56,378 bases of DNA from Scenedesmus sp. ARA3 (GCA_004335835.1 RWJK01001955.1:7220-63597), one strand, 5' to 3'; shown: positions 10,901 through 22,794, numbered from the stretch's first letter. Translations and numbers: made by a program. Notes: generated from the letters alone by a model not told the origin.

Positions 10901-13900
10901 AGCTTGCCAAGCTGACAGCAGACGCAGCTGAGCTCAAGGCCGGCTATGACAAGTTCTCAGCTGATGCAGCAGAGTACAAGGCCGGCTATGACAAGCTGTC
11001 TGCTGACAATGCCGAGCAGCAGGCGCAGCTGGACAAGGCAGCAGCAGATGCAGCAGAGTTCAAGGCCGGCTATGACAAGCTGCTGGTGGACACCACAGAG
11101 CAGCAGGCGCAGGTGAGGCACACCGGGCTCAGCAGCAGTCATTAGTGAGTAGGATGTACGCTGTAGCATGGGCAGCTGTGCAGCATGTGTAGTACGTGCT
11201 CACTGTCTTGCCCCTGGACTGGCGCGTGGCCCATCTGTCTCGCTGTTCGCCAGCTATGCGAGCTTACGTGGCATCATGCATTGAACAGCTGCAGCAGCCT
11301 TCTACATCGCTGGCAAAGCTTGTCAGCCTAGCTGTAAAGCTTCCTTTCAGCTGCAGCATTAGCAGCAGCAACTGTGGCATTTGGGATGGCTGTCGGAGCT
11401 GCAGCGCTGCAGGATTCGAAATTGTTGCGCTGAGCTGCCGCTGTTGCCGCCTATCCTCTACTGCAGCTGGACAAGGCTGCTGCTGATGCTGCCGAGTTCA
11501 AAGCTGGCTTTGACAAGTACGCTGCAGACGCAGCCGAGTACAAGGCCGGCTATGACAAGCTGCTTGTGGACACTACTGAGCAGCGAGCACAGGTGGGAGC
11601 CTCCCTTGGCTAGTCTGTCTGCTTGTAGAGGTCGTGCCACCGACTTTGTTGCTTGTTGTGCACAGCATGCATTTGCTACCCGGGGGTGTAGCATTTGCCT
11701 GCGGTTCAAATCCTTGCGTCGGCCTCGCTACTTACGGGATGGCTGTAACATGTTGGGGTGCCTGCTGCGCTGTCTGTGCTCGGCTGTCCTGCAGCTTGAC
11801 AAGGCAGCAGCAGACGCAGCAGAGTTCAAGGCTGGCTACGACAAGCTCATTGTGGACACAGCTGAGCAGCAGGTGCAGCAAGCTGCTGTTGCAGCAGCGA
11901 AAGAGGCGCAGCTAGCAAAGCTGACAGCAGACGCAGCTGAGCTCAAGGCCGGCTATGACAAGTACTCAGCTGATGCAGCAGAGTACAAAGCTGGCTATGA
12001 CAAGCTGTCTGCTGACAATGCTGAGCAGCAGGCGCAGCTGGAGAAAGCAGCAGCAGACGCAGCAGAGTTCAAGGCCGGCTACGACAAGTATGCAGCAGAT
12101 GCAGCAGAGTACAAAGCCGGCTATGACAAGCTGATTGTGGACACGTCAGAGCAGCAGGCGCAGGTGAGGCGCATGTCCGGGTTGCTTGGGGGCAACGTTT
12201 GCGGGCACTAGCAGCATTGAGGGCGTTGTTTGCTGCCAGTGGGCGTTCGTATGCATGCGTGAATGCTGTGCGTGCACATGTATGTGAACTGGTTGTTGTG
12301 CTGTCAACAGTCGGCCGCAGCTTCAACTGCTATGTGTCTGCCAGTTGCCCAGCCAACTCTGTGCCCGTCAGTGCTGCCTTGCTTGACTGCGACCTTGCAA
12401 TGTGCCTGTTGCTGCCGTCCCTGCAGCTGGACAAGGCCGCTGCCGATGCTGCCGAGTACAAGGCTGGCTTTGACAAGTACGCTGCAGATGCAGCAGAGCT
12501 CAAGGCCGGCTATGACAAGTTCTCAGCTGATGCAGCAGAGTACAAGGCCGGCTATGACAAGCTGTCTGCTGACAATGCCGAGCAGCAGGCGCAGCTGGAC
12601 AAGGCAGCAGCAGATGCAGCAGAGTTCAAGGCCGGCTATGACAAGCTGCTGGTGGACACGTCAGAGCAGCAAGCGCAGGTATGTCGCTATGCAGTCCATG
12701 TGCAGCAGTAGATGCGCGGGTGCGCAGTACAACATGTGTGTTGTGTTGGTTGTGATGTCAGGTGCTAGCTGCTGGTTGCTTTGCTGCTTATATGCTGACA
12801 TAATCATGCTGTGTTAGTCAGGCTCGCTCGGGTGTTTAGCCAGCCGCAGCTGCTTTAGTGGTACAACCTGTGGTATTGCAGCTGCACTCTCAAGTTCTTA
12901 GTGCGCGACGACTCACTCTCTCAGTAGGCGAAGCAGGGCTGATAGATTGCTAATCGTGCATCTTGCTTTGTTTCTGTGTGCTGCTGCAGCTGGACAAGGC
13001 CGCTGCTGATGCTGCTGAGTACAAGGCTGGCTTTGACAAGTACGCTGCAGACGCAGCAGAGCTCAAGGCCGGCTATGACAAGCTGTCTGCTGACAATGCT
13101 GAGCAGCAGGCACAGTTGGATAAGGCAGCAGCAGATGCAGCGGAGTTCAAGGCTGGCTATGACAAGCTGCTGGTGGACACATCAGAGCAGCAAGCGCAGG
13201 TGAGAGCGGGGCTCGTGTTGCGGTGGTCACTGGCTGTACATGCATTGCTGTCAGCAACACACGGTGCGTCTGAGATGTCCAGACATTGCAGCAGGTTGTG
13301 TAAACCACATTTCAAAACCTCAGCTCTGTGGTGATCTTGTGGTGCATGCCCTTGCTTCTCTTGGGACAGCTTGAGCTGGGTCGGCATGCTTCTCACTGCT
13401 GCTGATGCTGTTGCACGCTGTTGTGTTGCTGCTTTGCAGCTCGACAAAGCAGCTGCTGATGCTGCCGAGTACAAGGCTGGCTTTGACAAGTACGCTGCAG
13501 ACGCAGCTGAGTACAAGGCCGGCTATGACAAGCTGCTTGTGGACACAAATGAGCAGCAGGCGCAGCTTGACAAGGCAGCAGCAGACGCAGCAGAGTTTAA
13601 GGCTGGCTACGACAAGCTCATTGTGGATACAGCAGAGCAGCAGGCGCAGCAGGCTGCTGTTGCAGCAGCCAAGGAGGCGCAGCTAGCAAAGCTGACAGCA
13701 GACACAGCAGAGCTCAAGGCCGGCTCTGACAAGCTGTCTGCTGACAACGCTGAGCAGCAGGCGCAGCTGGACAAGGCAGCAGCAGATGCAGCAGAGTACA
13801 AGGCCGGCTATGACAAGCTGCTTGTTGACACAACAGAGCAGAAGGCACAGGTGTGTGATGGGGAAGCCTCACAAGAGCTGCACTTGTTAAGTATCTGTGA

Positions 13901-16900
13901 CAATGCCTGTTTGTAGCTGTTGCATGGGTTGCATACAGTAGTAGTAAGGCATGCCATGCAGCGCACACAGCAGCGCATACATGTTCTGAACGCACAGCGG
14001 ACGCGGTACACTATCACAACTGACGCTGGCATTGTGATCTGCCTCTGTTTGCCTGCTGCTGTTACTGCTGCACCAACAGCTGGACAAGGCCGCTGCCGAT
14101 GCTGCCGAGTACAAGGCTGGCTTTGACAAGTACGCTGCAGACGCAGCGGAGTACAAGGCCGGCTGCGACAAGCTGTCTGCTGACAATGCTGAGCAGCAAG
14201 CGCAGCTGGACAAGGCAGAAGCAGACGCAATGGAGTTCAAGGCCGGCTATGACAAGCTGCTGGTGGACACCACAGAGCAGAAGGCGCAGGTGTGTGCCGT
14301 GCTATGGCTTTTAAAGCTGTGTGCCATTGGGTTTTGCTGTGTCTGCGGTGTTGTATGCTGATGGCGGCATCAGGAAGTGCTTTGTGTGAGGTGCAGGCAC
14401 ACCTGAACTGTTCAGGCACACGCATGTATTGCAGGGCTGCGCTCTGCTACAACGCACCGCTGAGATACCATCAAAGTTCATACAGTAAGTGATCTGCCTG
14501 CGCCGACTCTGCTGCCTGTTTGCCGCCCTGCCTGCAGCTGGACAAGGCTGCAGCTGATGCTGCCGAGTACAAGGCTGGCTGTGACAAGTACGCTGCAGAC
14601 GCAGCCGAGTTCAAGGCCGGCTATGACAAGGTGTCAGCAGACGCAGCGGAGCTTAAGGCCGGCTTTGACAAGGCTGTGGCCGACAACTGGGAGCAGAAGG
14701 CGCAGGTGGGCTTTGGCTGCAGATGGACACGTCAGCATTGCCCAGCTAGTGGTGTGATGGTGGTGGATTGGCTGGTGCTGCATGCTGGCAATGGCAATGT
14801 CATCCTAGCTGCTGCATGTGCTGCCGCGGAAGGTCTGGGTGCTCCTTCTAAGGATAGGGTGTGGCTGGTCAGGTGCTGCCGCCAGCACAGGCTAAGCGCG
14901 TGTCTGTTGGCTGTGCAGCATCGCCAGCTGCTGGCAGAGGCACACACGGAATATATCTGCCGTGAATAGTATGTGCCAGCACATTTCAGCAAAGGGTGAG
15001 CCTCACCTTGCATGCCTTGGCTGCCCTGCCCTGGCGATTTTTTCAGCTTGACAAGGTTGCTGCGGATGCTGCCGAGTACAAGGCCGGCTGCGACAAGCTT
15101 ACTGCTGACAACTGGGAGCAGAAGGCACAGGTGGGTGCATGGTGTTTAGCTGCTATGGCGTACCGGGCCGCTGTTGTAGCCACAATTGCACTATGCGAGG
15201 ACCGTATGGCATGATTTTAGCTGCAAAGGGCGCTGACTTTTCAGCACACGTAGGTCTGGTACAGTGCGCGGTCTGTTTGCCATATGCTGCAACACCAGCT
15301 GTTGGGCTGGGTATGCTGGTGGGTAAAGAAGCCGCTGCTGTGTGTTTTGTGTTCTTTTGCAGCTTGACAAGGCCGCTGCAGATGACGCTGAGTTCAAGGC
15401 CGGCTATGACAAGGTGTCGGCAGACGCAGCGGAGCTCAAGGCGGGCTGTGACAAGGCTGTGGCTGACAACTGGGAGCAGAAGGCGCAGGTGGGTGCATAT
15501 GTCTTGTGCTGTGCTGCTCTCTGGTGCGATGCTGTGGCAATCTTTTCGCAGTGTGCGCCGTATGATCTCCTCTGCTGCCGTCGCTGACGTTGAACATGTG
15601 CTTCACTTCACACGCAAGCTGGGGCCTGTTCAGTGATGAGATGGCTATTTGTGTGCCTGCCGTGTTGTTTGCAGCTGGACAAGGCTGCTGCTGATGCTGC
15701 CGAGTACAAGGCTGGGTTTGACAAGTACGCTGCAGACGCAGCCGAGTACAAGGCTGGCTATGACAAGGTGTCAGCAGATGCAGCGGAGCTCAAGGCAGGC
15801 TTTGACAAGGCTGTGGCTGACAACTGGGAGCAGAAGGCGCAGGTGAGCGCTGAGTTGCTTGCATTGCCTGTGCAATGCCTTGCTGGCAGTGCCATGCATT
15901 GCATGGTCAGCATCAACTGCCCTTTATAAGGCTGGAGCACTTGCATTTTCGGCAGTTTCTGTTTGGCGCTTTCTGTGGACGTGTGGTATCCTAGGGAAGT
16001 GTGGCTGCAGCCTGTGTTGCTGATGCATTGCAATGTCTGCTGCTGCTGTCCCTCTGCACATCTCACTTTCGCAGCTGGACAAGGCCGCTGCCGATGCTGC
16101 CGAGTTCAAGGCTGGCTATGACAAGGTCTCCGCGGACGCAGCGGAGCTCAAGGCCGGCTTTGACAAGGCTGTGGCTGACACTGTGGAGCACAGGGCGCAG
16201 GTGAGGGTAGTTCGGTGTGTCTTGCGCGGTGTGCAAGCACAGGGCGTGCTCCAGCTTGCTCCAGCGCGCGCAAGATGCACGCAGGCATGCAGGGAGTGCA
16301 GTGCAAGGCGCCCGCTGCGCAACACCGTACAACACACTGCTGTACAATGGCGTGTTGCAACGCATGATGTCTCCGGGTTTTTGTTTAGGGACAAAAAGAT
16401 AACATGTGGGTTTGCACTGACTGGTTAGGAATCACTTAAGTTGGTTTGGGAGTGGCTCCCTCCTCTGGGTTCACCTCTTGCTAGAAAAATGCGTAATTGA
16501 TTGGTTGATTGACCTATAGATTCTCTGAACACGCACATGCTGACGTTCCGCCTGTCGCTACTGTGCTGCTGCCACTGCTGCTTGCATCGCCTGCCGTGCT
16601 CAGGTGGACAAGCTGACAGCAGATGCTGTGGAGCTCAAGGCCGGCTATGATAAGCTGACAGTGGACAGCTCAGAGCAGAAGGCGCAGGTGAGACCTTGTT
16701 CACACCTGTGCGCTAGTAATGAATGTGTCGTAATGTGGTCATTGAACACGTTGTTTCTGCCTTGTGGTATGCACGCGCCGCCACCTGCCAGTGCACAGCC
16801 TGGCATCTTGCGGCTGCTATCAGGGGTGCATCACCAGCCTAGCGACTGCTCAACGCACTGCTGGCACACCACTCATCTTGTGTCCTGCTTGGTTGTGCCG

Positions 16901-19900
16901 TCTTCTGCTCCCTTGCCTTCCCCTCTTCTGCAGCTGGACAAGGCCACTACTGATGCAGCCGAGTTCAAGGCTGGCTACGACAAGGTGTCTGCAGACGCCG
17001 CTGAGTTCAAGGCCGGCTATGACAAGGTCGCAGCAGATGCAGCGGAGCTCAAGGCCGGCTTTGACAAGGCAGCAGCAGACCTAGTCGAAGTCAAGGCCAC
17101 TGCTGACAAGGCCACAGCGGATGCCTTTGAGTACCAGTCGCAGATGAGCCGCATGGCTGAGGACATGTCAGCAGTGCAGGAGCAGCTGCTGAAGGAGCGG
17201 GAGAACCTGAGCCAGCTCAGCGACCAGCACGCGCAGCTGCTGCGGCAGCAGGAGGTGCTGGCCACAGAGCTGATGGTGGCGCTGGGCAACTACAAGCCTA
17301 AGGCCAACATTGACGCAGGTGGGACAAAATTGATGTCTTGACTTTGTCTCTGTGCCAGTGTTGGTATTTTGGTACTTGTAAGTTTAGGTGCTGCCCACAG
17401 AGCTGATGGTGGCGCTGGGCAAATACAAGCCAAAGGCCAACATTGATGCAGGTGTGATACAGTACTCGATGGTGCTGGCATGGTCATCACAGCTTTCAAA
17501 CTGCTAGTCCTTCCCTCTGTCACTCGCAGCAGCAGCTGTGCGGGTTGCGCTACAGTGAAACGGCCAGCACTTCTCCTGTTGCTCACTGCGCTCCTGCCGC
17601 TGCTGCTGCTGCTGCTGCTGCTGCTGCCGCAGGCACGCCCGCGGACAAGCTGCTGCAGATGATCACGGACCTGCTGGACGGCACGCTGCCCAACCTGCAG
17701 GACATCCTGCTCATCCAGAGCAGCATCCTGGAGGCGCGCGACATCTACCAGCCCTGGCGCCTGGGCAAGCAGCTGCTGGAGACCAAGGAGCTGGAGGTGG
17801 GTGTGTTGACTTGTGTGTTTGTTTGTGTTTTGCTGCTGCGGAGGTTGTGGGTGGCGGGTTTTCTTAGGGTGCATTGAAGGTGTTGATGCGACATTTACCA
17901 GCCCTGGCGCCTGGGCAAGCAGCTGCTGGAGACCAAGGAACTGGAGGTGGGTTTGTGATGTGGAAGAGGGCTTGGTGAAACAGATCATTGAAAAGGCACA
18001 CGCTTACCAGCAGCTGGGCCTGGTGCCTGGGCAAGCAGCTGCTGGAGCTGGAGGTGCGCGGATGGAAGTACTTCGAGTGATTGTTGAGTCACCATCGGTA
18101 GCAATGTTGCTGATGTCCATGACTGCTCCGCATTCACCAATGCATCATCAGCAGCAGCAGCGTGGCTCGCGTGCTAGCGCCATGCAGCTTGTAGCATCAC
18201 ACCGTGCCGTCAAACAGCAACTGCTCAGCACGCATGCACTCGTATGTGCTGCTTGTGCCTGCAGGAGTTTTTGGGGCTGTCGCTGGTGCACATGCTGGGC
18301 GAGACAAAGACACCGCTTTTGCTGTACAGCATATCACACCCGTGCTGCTGCTCCCTCTGCTGCGCTACCTATCTTTCTGCAGGAGTCTGTGGGGCTGTCG
18401 CTGGTGCACATGCTGGGCGAAACAGAAACGCTCAAGATGAACCAGGCGGCGCAGCCGGTCAGCCTGCAGGAGCTCTGCAACGCCTGCAAGAACACGCCCT
18501 CTGTCAGGTGCGGCACAGTATGCATGTGTTACATAACATGTTATTTATATCGCATGACAGGGGCAGTAGCAGAATTCATCCTGGTGGCAAGGGTTGCTGT
18601 GTGTGGGGCGTACCCTACGCTCGCCTATGTCGCTTATCATCGTGTTGCAGTGCAATGCACATCACTTACGTATGCCTGCCCTGCCTGCTCTGCCTGCCTG
18701 TCCCTTTCCCGCCTCACTCTGCATCTTCTTCCTCTCGCAGCCCCAGCGCCAGCAGCACGGAGCTGGGAGCCGGCGAGGGCGGCGACCTGCTGAGCATGCT
18801 CACCAACATCGTGTCCATGCAGTCCACGCAGGCCGTGCGCTTCGGCCCCACGCGCAACCACGCCAGCCGCCGCGTCAGCAGCGTGCCAGCAAGCGCGCGG
18901 CTCGCAGCCACCGGCCTGCTGTTCGACAGCAGCGAGCAGGGCGGCAGCAGTGATCAGGCGCCGGCCACAGCTGGCGGCCGCGCAAGCATGATCATGCAGC
19001 AGCTCGCCGCACGGCGGCCTAGCAACACCAGCGAGCAGAGTCTGGCTGCGGCTGCAAATAGTGCGGCTGCAGCACATGCTGCGGGCCGTCAGCAGCGGCG
19101 CGCATCGGGCAGCGGCTGCAACAGCAGCGCTAGCAGCGAGGTGACTGGTTCGTGCTCTTCTGAGGATGGAGACGAGGAGGACAGCAGCGTGTCAGGACTC
19201 ACTGCGCCAGCCACCGAGTCAGCATGCGGCTCCGTCTGCGTGATGTACAACGGCGGCAATGCGGCCGGCGTGGGCAGCAGCAGCGCGTCGGGGCTATGCT
19301 ACAGCGCGCCGCGGGGACCGGGAGGGTCCGGCCATGTGGAGAAGCCTCAGCCGCCGCTGGTGCTTGAGGCGCTCGAGGCCGCACTATCTAGTGCGCACGA
19401 GTGGCAGTTTGACGCCTTTGCGCTGGCTGAGGCGAGCCAGGGCCACCCGCTGTCCACACTCGGCTTCTATCTGTTCCATAAGAGCGGGCTGATCGAGCAC
19501 TTTGGGCTCAAGGCGGGCGCGCTGGCGCGGTTCCTGCGGCGCGTGGAGGAGGGGTACCGGCAGAACCCCTACCACAACGCGACGCACGCGGCGGACGTGC
19601 TGCAGACCTACAACGCGATCATCCACAGGTGCGCGCTACTGTGGCGTGCTTGTCTGGCACTGTATCGGAGGAGTTGTGTATGCCCTGCTGTTTGTAGTTG
19701 CCAGCTCGGTGCTGCTGCTTGTTGTCTATATGTGGGGCTGTTACACCTTTAGCCTGTCTGGTTGGTTAGTGCGCATCGCCTGCAGTCCAGCATGTGCTGA
19801 CCGCTGGCTGCTGTTGCTGCTGCTGCTGTGTCACTGCAGGGGCGGGCTGATGCCTGGCTACGTGGACCCGCTGCACCTCATGCCTCACCCTGCACCTGCT

Positions 19901-19913
19901 GACTGCTGGCTAC

Positions 19914-19949
<36 letters not shown>

Positions 19950-22794
19950 CTGTTGTCACTGCAGGGGCGGGCTTATGCCAGGCTATGTGGACCCGCTGCA
20001 CCTCATGGCATGCTACACGGCTGCCGTGATCCACGACTTTGAGCACGGAGGGCTGACCAACGACTTCTTGGTCAACAGCTTGGACAGCCTGGCGGTGCTA
20101 TACAACGACCGCAGGTAAGGGGCAGGTGCCTTTGTTTTGTTGCATAAAAGGGATTGGGGAGGGTTGCATCACAGCGTTGCAGGCATGAGCAACGGCCGAA
20201 CATATGTTTTTGTGCGCTGTGCGCGCCTCTCTCTTTTCACTGGGTTTTAATCACACCCTGCTTTGCTTGCTTGCCCGCCTCTGCCGCAGCCCGCTGGAGA
20301 ACCACCACCTGGCGGCCGCCCCACCTGCATTGCTGCATCACATGCTACCGAAGCCGGCTGGAGAACTGCATGCACTATGCCTGACACCTGCCTGCCTTGC
20401 TGCTTGTGTCTGCTCGCGTGCCGCAGCCCGCTGGAGAACCACCACCTGGCGGCAGCGTTCAAGCTGATGCGCCACCCGGACTTCAACTTCCTGGCGGCGC
20501 TGCCCAAGGCGGAGTTTGAGAAGTTCCGCAAGGTGGTCATCGAGCTGGTGCTGGCCACAGACATGAAGCAGCACTTCTCCATCCTCAGCCACTTCACCAC
20601 GGTGCACAGGTGCGGCTGCGGCGTGTGGTGTGTGGTGTTGCACAGCGCGGGGGTGTTGGTTTGACTGTGTGCAGCCCTGCAAACACTGACTGCCTCTGCA
20701 TCTGCGATCGCCTTCTGCACTGCAGGCTGAGCGCGGGTGGCCCAATGACGCCCGGCACCAGCAGCAGCGGCCCGCTGCTCGCGCTGCGGCAGGCTAGTCC
20801 ATCACTGCTGCACGCACACACTCACAACTGCTTCCGTGTCCTGTTAATCTGCACTGCAGGCTGAACGCAGGCAGCACCCTGACGCCGGGCACCAGCGGCA
20901 GCAACCCGCTGCTCCACACAACCACAGCCATGTCCGCTCATATACTCACGCACTGCCTGTCTCTCATAATGCACAATCCTATGTGCAGGCTGAACGCGGG
21001 CGGCACCATGACGCCAGGCACCAGCGGCAGCGATCCGCTGCTCGCGCTGCGCGCCGCCGGCAAGTCGGACCACTCCGGCTCCGCCACCTGCAGCATCGAC
21101 AGCGAGAAGATCGTGCTGCCGCTGGACGAGAATGAGCGCGTGCTGGGGCTGCAGATGGCGTTCAAGTGCGCTGATGTGGGCCACGTCACGGCCGCGCTGC
21201 CGGTGCACATCCGGTGAGTGATTTCCGAGTGCTTGTGGTGTGTCGCATGCTCGTGGGTTGTGTGGTTGGTCGCGTGCTGGGGCTGCAGATGGCGCCCAAG
21301 TGTGCGGATGTGGGGCATGTGACTGCCGCGCTACCGGTGCACATCCGGTGAGTGGCTTCTCACTGCTTGTGGTTTGTCACATGCTCGTTGGTTGTGTGGT
21401 TGGTCGCGTGCTGGGGCTGCAGATGGCGCTGAAGTGCGCAGATGTGGGCCACGTCACGGTCGCGCTGCCGGTGCACATCCGGTGATAGATTTATGAGTGC
21501 TTGTGGTTTGTCGCATTCTCAGTGGTTGTGTGGTTGGTCGCGTGCTGGGGCTGCAGATGGCGCCCAAGTGTTGGGCTGTCGGGCACGTCACGGTCGCGCT
21601 GCCGGTGCGTCATCCGGTGAGTGCCTGGGTGATGTTCAGTTTGTGCAACACATTCAGTTTGCGAAGCGCTTACTCGGGTGGTTTATAGTTAGTACGTACT
21701 TGTGTTTTGTGGGGTGTTGGTGCGCGTGGGCTGCATAGCGCCAGGGAACAAGGTTGAGGAATCACACAACAATGCGAAGCACTGACGAGTGATGCTGCGT
21801 GATTGCATGTTGTCCTGCTGCCGCCAGGTGGGTGAATCAGCTGGAGGAGGTGTTCTTCCGGTGGGGCAAGTATGCAATGTGCGCCAATGCTCTTATCATC
21901 GTCTGAACTCTCTCCTTTGTAACATGCTGCATCATACTGCAGGTGGGTGAACCAGCTGGAGGAGGAGTTTTTCCGGCAGGGCGACGTGGAGCGCCAGAGC
22001 GCCATGCCCATTAGCCCGCTCTTCGACCGCGCCAAGCAGGGCATCACCAAGTCGCAGGTGGGTGGCGTTGGCTGCACAAGTGGTGCTGTGTTGCGGTCAA
22101 GCACACATGCATGCTGGTTACAGCCTGTGCATTGTGCGTGCCGGTGATTGGGTGCCTATTTATGCGCGAAGGCAACTTGCCGCATGCCAGCAGGTCAGAT
22201 GACATGTAGCAGTATGCTGGTGGTCACACTGCCCAGCCACGTTGCTGCAGCGAGTTGCAGTTGTTGCGTTGCCTCTCGGCGCATCTCTTTTACATCCGGC
22301 CTACGTGTGCTGGCACTGACAGGCCATGCCTCACCTGCTGCCTCCTTTCGTGGCGCGTGCTGCAGGTGGGCTTCTTCGACATCGTCATCATCCCGCCTGT
22401 TCATGCCTCTGCCACCCTGCCCTAGCACCTGCGCCTCTTGCTAGGTCGTGGTGTGTGCTGTCACATGCTAAGAACTCTGCAAAGTCCCTGCTAACAGTAC
22501 TAACCTGCTGTTCCTTTTCACCTGCTGCAGGTGGGCTTCTTCGACATCGTCATCATCCCGCTGTTCCACACCTTTGGCAAGGTGTTTGGCAACTGCCGGC
22601 CGCTGCTGACGTACGTGATGCGCAACTACCGCTACTGGGCAGACCTGCAGGCGCAGCAGGCGCTGGCAGAGGCAGCAGGCTGCAGCAGCAGCAGCAGCGC
22701 CGCCGCGGTGCAGGCCAAGCTGGCAGCGCAGCAGCGGCAGCAGCAGCAGTTGCCGGCTGGGCGCACCTCTTCTCCGCTGAGCAAGGCCAGCTAG
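7953..22794 (+). CDS. PAS/coiled-coil class I 3',5'-cyclic nucleotide phosphodiesterase
   Basis: This enzyme should hydrolyse cAMP and/or cGMP. Exons: 7953-8085, 8175-8289, 8605-8734, 8955-9173, 9525-9716, 10073-10159, 10479-10562, 10744-11112, 11467-11592, 11795-12163, 12427-12678, 12990-13199, 13440-13850, 14080-14289, 14538-14705, 15047-15130, 15363-15488, 15675-15842, 16075-16200, 16604-16687, 16934-17318, 17633-17796, 18383-18507, 18741-19628, 19965-20114, 20427-20609, 20989-21213, 21943-22057, 22531-22794. All phases agree, giving 2053 aa. The ATG in ACCATGG context starts MGSCSSE, a possible myristoylation/palmitoylation site. A PAS-like segment occupies about residues 1-125, then a coiled coil, then PDEase I. 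Catalytic motifs are YHNATHAADV (exon 24), HDFEHGGLTNDF (exon 25, exact PS00126 pattern) and KCADVGH (exon 27). The C-terminus is Ser/Gln-rich. Substrate preference cannot be read. The exon 6 donor (10159 or 10168) and exon 4 acceptor are the least certain. Confidence 0.94.
9244..9297 (+). repeat. Echo of PDE exon 4 end
   Basis: This copy of LALDVELDESLLRPSP reads LALDVELE-stop-SLLRRSPE. It lies just downstream of the real exon end (9173). Confidence 0.8.
9889..10010 (+). repeat. 20-bp tandem repeat in PDE intron 5
   Basis: About six copies of a GAATGCAGAGCAGCAGCACT-like unit, ending in a (CAG)n run, lie between exons 5 and 6. Confidence 0.85.
10177..10345 (+). repeat. Near-perfect 88-bp direct duplication in PDE intron 6
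   Basis: Two units start at 10177 and 10265 (GCGATTGCGAAGGGGGCAGG...). They are almost identical up to GCCGCTGTTCAA, so the duplication looks recent compared with the decayed exon echoes. Confidence 0.92.
10479..17143 (+). repeat. Coiled-coil exon array: about 69 units of 14 residues
   Basis: Exons 7-20 of the PDE gene (14 exons, 2787 nt) consist of 64 units of 42 nt plus three 33-nt insertions (QAAVAAAKEAQ type, in exons 8, 10 and 13). The unit consensus is YDKLxADxAExKAG, i.e. two heptads. Exon lengths are 84, 369, 126, 369, 252, 210, 411, 210, 168, 84, 126, 168, 126 and 84 nt. Every intron here is phase 0 and falls at the same place in the unit: exons end EQxAQ (exon 12 and others) and begin (L/V)DK. 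Exon 21 adds about five more, more divergent units. The array probably grew by duplication both within exons and of exon-intron blocks. Confidence 0.93.
17397..17451 (+). repeat. Echo of PDE exon 21 end
   Basis: This copy of ELMVALGNYKPKANIDA reads ELMVALGKYKPKANIDA and ends in CAG|GT, exactly 133 bp downstream of the real donor (17318). Confidence 0.93.
17890..18053 (+). repeat. Two echoes of PDE exon 22 end
   Basis: Copies of the exon 22 end (IYQPWRLGKQLLETKELE) finish at 17946 and 18053; the real end is 17796. The near copy is almost identical over 55 nt with its GT donor. The far copy is shortened to the AAGCAGCTGCTGGAG core plus GAGGTG. Confidence 0.92.
18265..18313 (+). repeat. Echo of PDE exon 23 start
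   Basis: It reads EFLGLSLVHMLGETKT after a CTGCAG acceptor, against ESVGLSLVHMLGETET in the exon that starts 118 bp later at 18383. Confidence 0.92.
19840..19887 (+). repeat. Echo of PDE exon 25 start
   Basis: It reads GGLMPGYVDPLHLMP after CACTGCAG and lies 125 bp before the real start at 19965, which reads GGLMPGYVDPLHLMA. The upstream CTG-rich tract is duplicated as well. Confidence 0.93.
20290..20372 (+). repeat. One or two echoes of PDE exon 26 start
   Basis: The copy at 20290-20325 reads PLENHHLAAA after CCGCAG, 137 bp before the real exon (20427). A shorter fragment at about 20354-20372 keeps only CGGCTGGAGAAC. Confidence 0.85.
20726..20912 (+). repeat. Two echoes of PDE exon 27 start
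   Basis: Copies of the exon 27 start (LNAGGTMTPGTSGSDPLLAL) begin after CTGCAG at 20726 and 20860; the real exon begins at 20989. They read LSAGGPMTPGTSSSGPLLAL and LNAGSTLTPGTSGSNPLL. Both could in principle act as alternative acceptors. Confidence 0.92.
21268..21616 (+). repeat. Three tandem echoes of PDE exon 27 end (134-bp period)
   Basis: The exon end (RVLGLQMAFKCADVGHV...PVHIR) finishes at 21213. Copies finish at 21347, 21481 and 21616, spacings of 134, 134 and 135 bp, each with CCG|GTGA. They read LQMAPKCADVGHVTAALP, LQMALKCADVGHVTVALP, and a third with changes after LQMAPKC. The copied region includes the metal-binding KCADVGH motif. Confidence 0.96.
21828..21869 (+). repeat. Echo of PDE exon 28 start
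   Basis: It reads WVNQLEEVFFRWGK after CGCCAG, against WVNQLEEEFFRQGD in the exon starting 115 bp downstream (21943). Confidence 0.92.
22366..22400 (+). repeat. Echo of PDE exon 29 start
   Basis: It reads VGFFDIVIIP after CTGCAG and then shifts frame. It lies 165 bp before the real start at 22531. Confidence 0.92.

Noticed and set aside
11690..11712. GGTTCAAATCC, an exact B-box-like sequence in a PDE intron
   Set aside because: The T-stem would not pair and no acceptor stem or A box fits, so it is probably chance, although a small hairpin (TGCTAC/GTAGCA) lies beside it.
20726..20912. Treating the first two LSAGG/LNAGS copies as extra constitutive PDE exons
   Set aside because: Neither is followed by a good donor in phase, and joining them would repeat the same peptide. 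They fit the echo pattern.
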